64,000 nt of DNA from Vombatus ursinus (lineage: Eukaryota; Chordata; Mammalia; Diprotodontia; Vombatidae): NCBI RefSeq assembly GCF_900497805.2, contig NW_020954608.1, positions 12,257,888 through 12,321,887 on the forward strand, given 5' to 3'. How positions within the stretch are numbered: position 1 is the stretch's first letter; each line of letters begins with the position of its first letter. The position numbers were made by a program, and so were the translations under genes. This document shows positions 63,850 through 64,000 of this stretch, piece by piece. The notes beneath the pieces were generated by a model, which worked only from the letters and a program-made list of their open reading frames with translations, did no database searches and was not told the origin of the DNA.

Positions 63850-64000
63850 GTATGATAGATGTAGAGTAGGAAGAGACCTTTGAGGTGATTCTGGTTATCC
63901 CTTCCTTTGAGAGATGAGGAAACAAGCCCAGAGAAGTTAAGTAACTCTCCCAAGGTCACACAGAGAGGCAAAGCCAGGATAAGAAATCAGGTTCTTTTAA
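63850..64000 (-). mobile_element. MIR3-like SINE, cut by window end
   Basis: 'gtagagtaggaagagacctt', 'gagatgaggaaacaagccca', 'aactctcccaaggtcacaca'. The head lies beyond the window. Confidence 0.83.

Overview
This is vertebrate nuclear DNA, almost certainly from a marsupial. The evidence is its interspersed repeats. There are many copies of the marsupial tRNA-derived SINEs: the MAR1 type, with its 3' block reading 'ggagaaggaaatggcaaa' and a (CAA)n tail, and the shorter WSINE1/SINE1 type, which begins 'ggggcagctaggtgg' and ends in an A-rich tail. Other families are a third SINE called 'SINE B' here because I do not recall its library name, THER1/MIR SINEs with L2-like tails, MIR3-like SINEs with L3/CR1-like tails, many L2 and L3/CR1-type LINE 3' ends, 5'-truncated marsupial L1s, RTE LINEs (one BovB-like), and short non-autonomous hAT transposons. 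Species cannot be decided from this sequence. The DNA is AT-rich and CpG-poor throughout, with no CpG island.

No host protein-coding gene or exon could be supported. The open frames present are short. They either lie in repeats and microsatellites, or lack family motifs, splice context and flanking exons. The window is best read as intergenic or deep intronic DNA. No CDS is called, and no tRNA, rRNA or other RNA gene beyond the SINEs.

Layout. 1-5 kb is a dense nest: a BovB-like RTE cut by a SINE, three same-orientation copies of one hAT family tangled with SINEs, and an inverted SINE B pair. 6.4-7.1 kb is repeat-poor and has an RFX X-box-like site. 7-18 kb is mainly L2, L3/CR1 and SINE remnants. 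20.07-20.35 kb is a pentanucleotide array with a 10-N assembly gap. 22.3-28.8 kb mixes old LINE ends with repeat-poor, homeobox-motif-rich blocks at about 23.7-24.1 and 25.3-25.5 kb. 29.7-33.3 kb is L2 plus a THER1 SINE split by a 412-bp unclassified retrocopy with target-site duplications. 33.8-34.6 and 43.2-43.6 kb are L1 3' ends. 40.74-40.94 kb is a near-perfectly palindromic hAT MITE. 44.1-44.8 kb is an RTE 3' end with a readable C-terminal protein remnant. 45-55 kb holds nested SINEs and L2. 56.4-57.7 kb is the best LINE in the window, an L1 with the ORF2 C-terminus. 57.7-60.8 kb is largely repeat-free. 61-64 kb holds SINEs and L1 ends.

The elements relate as non-autonomous and autonomous partners. 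The (CAA)n tail of MAR1 matches the tail of the RTE 3' end at 10.7 kb. SINE1 has an A-rich tail as expected of L1 mobilisation. THER1 carries an L2-like tail and MIR3 an L3/CR1-like tail. Nesting with target-site duplications gives relative ages: L2, L3/CR1, RTE, hAT and SINE B copies are the hosts, while MAR1 and SINE1 are the later insertions. All family names come from recognition by eye, without a library search.
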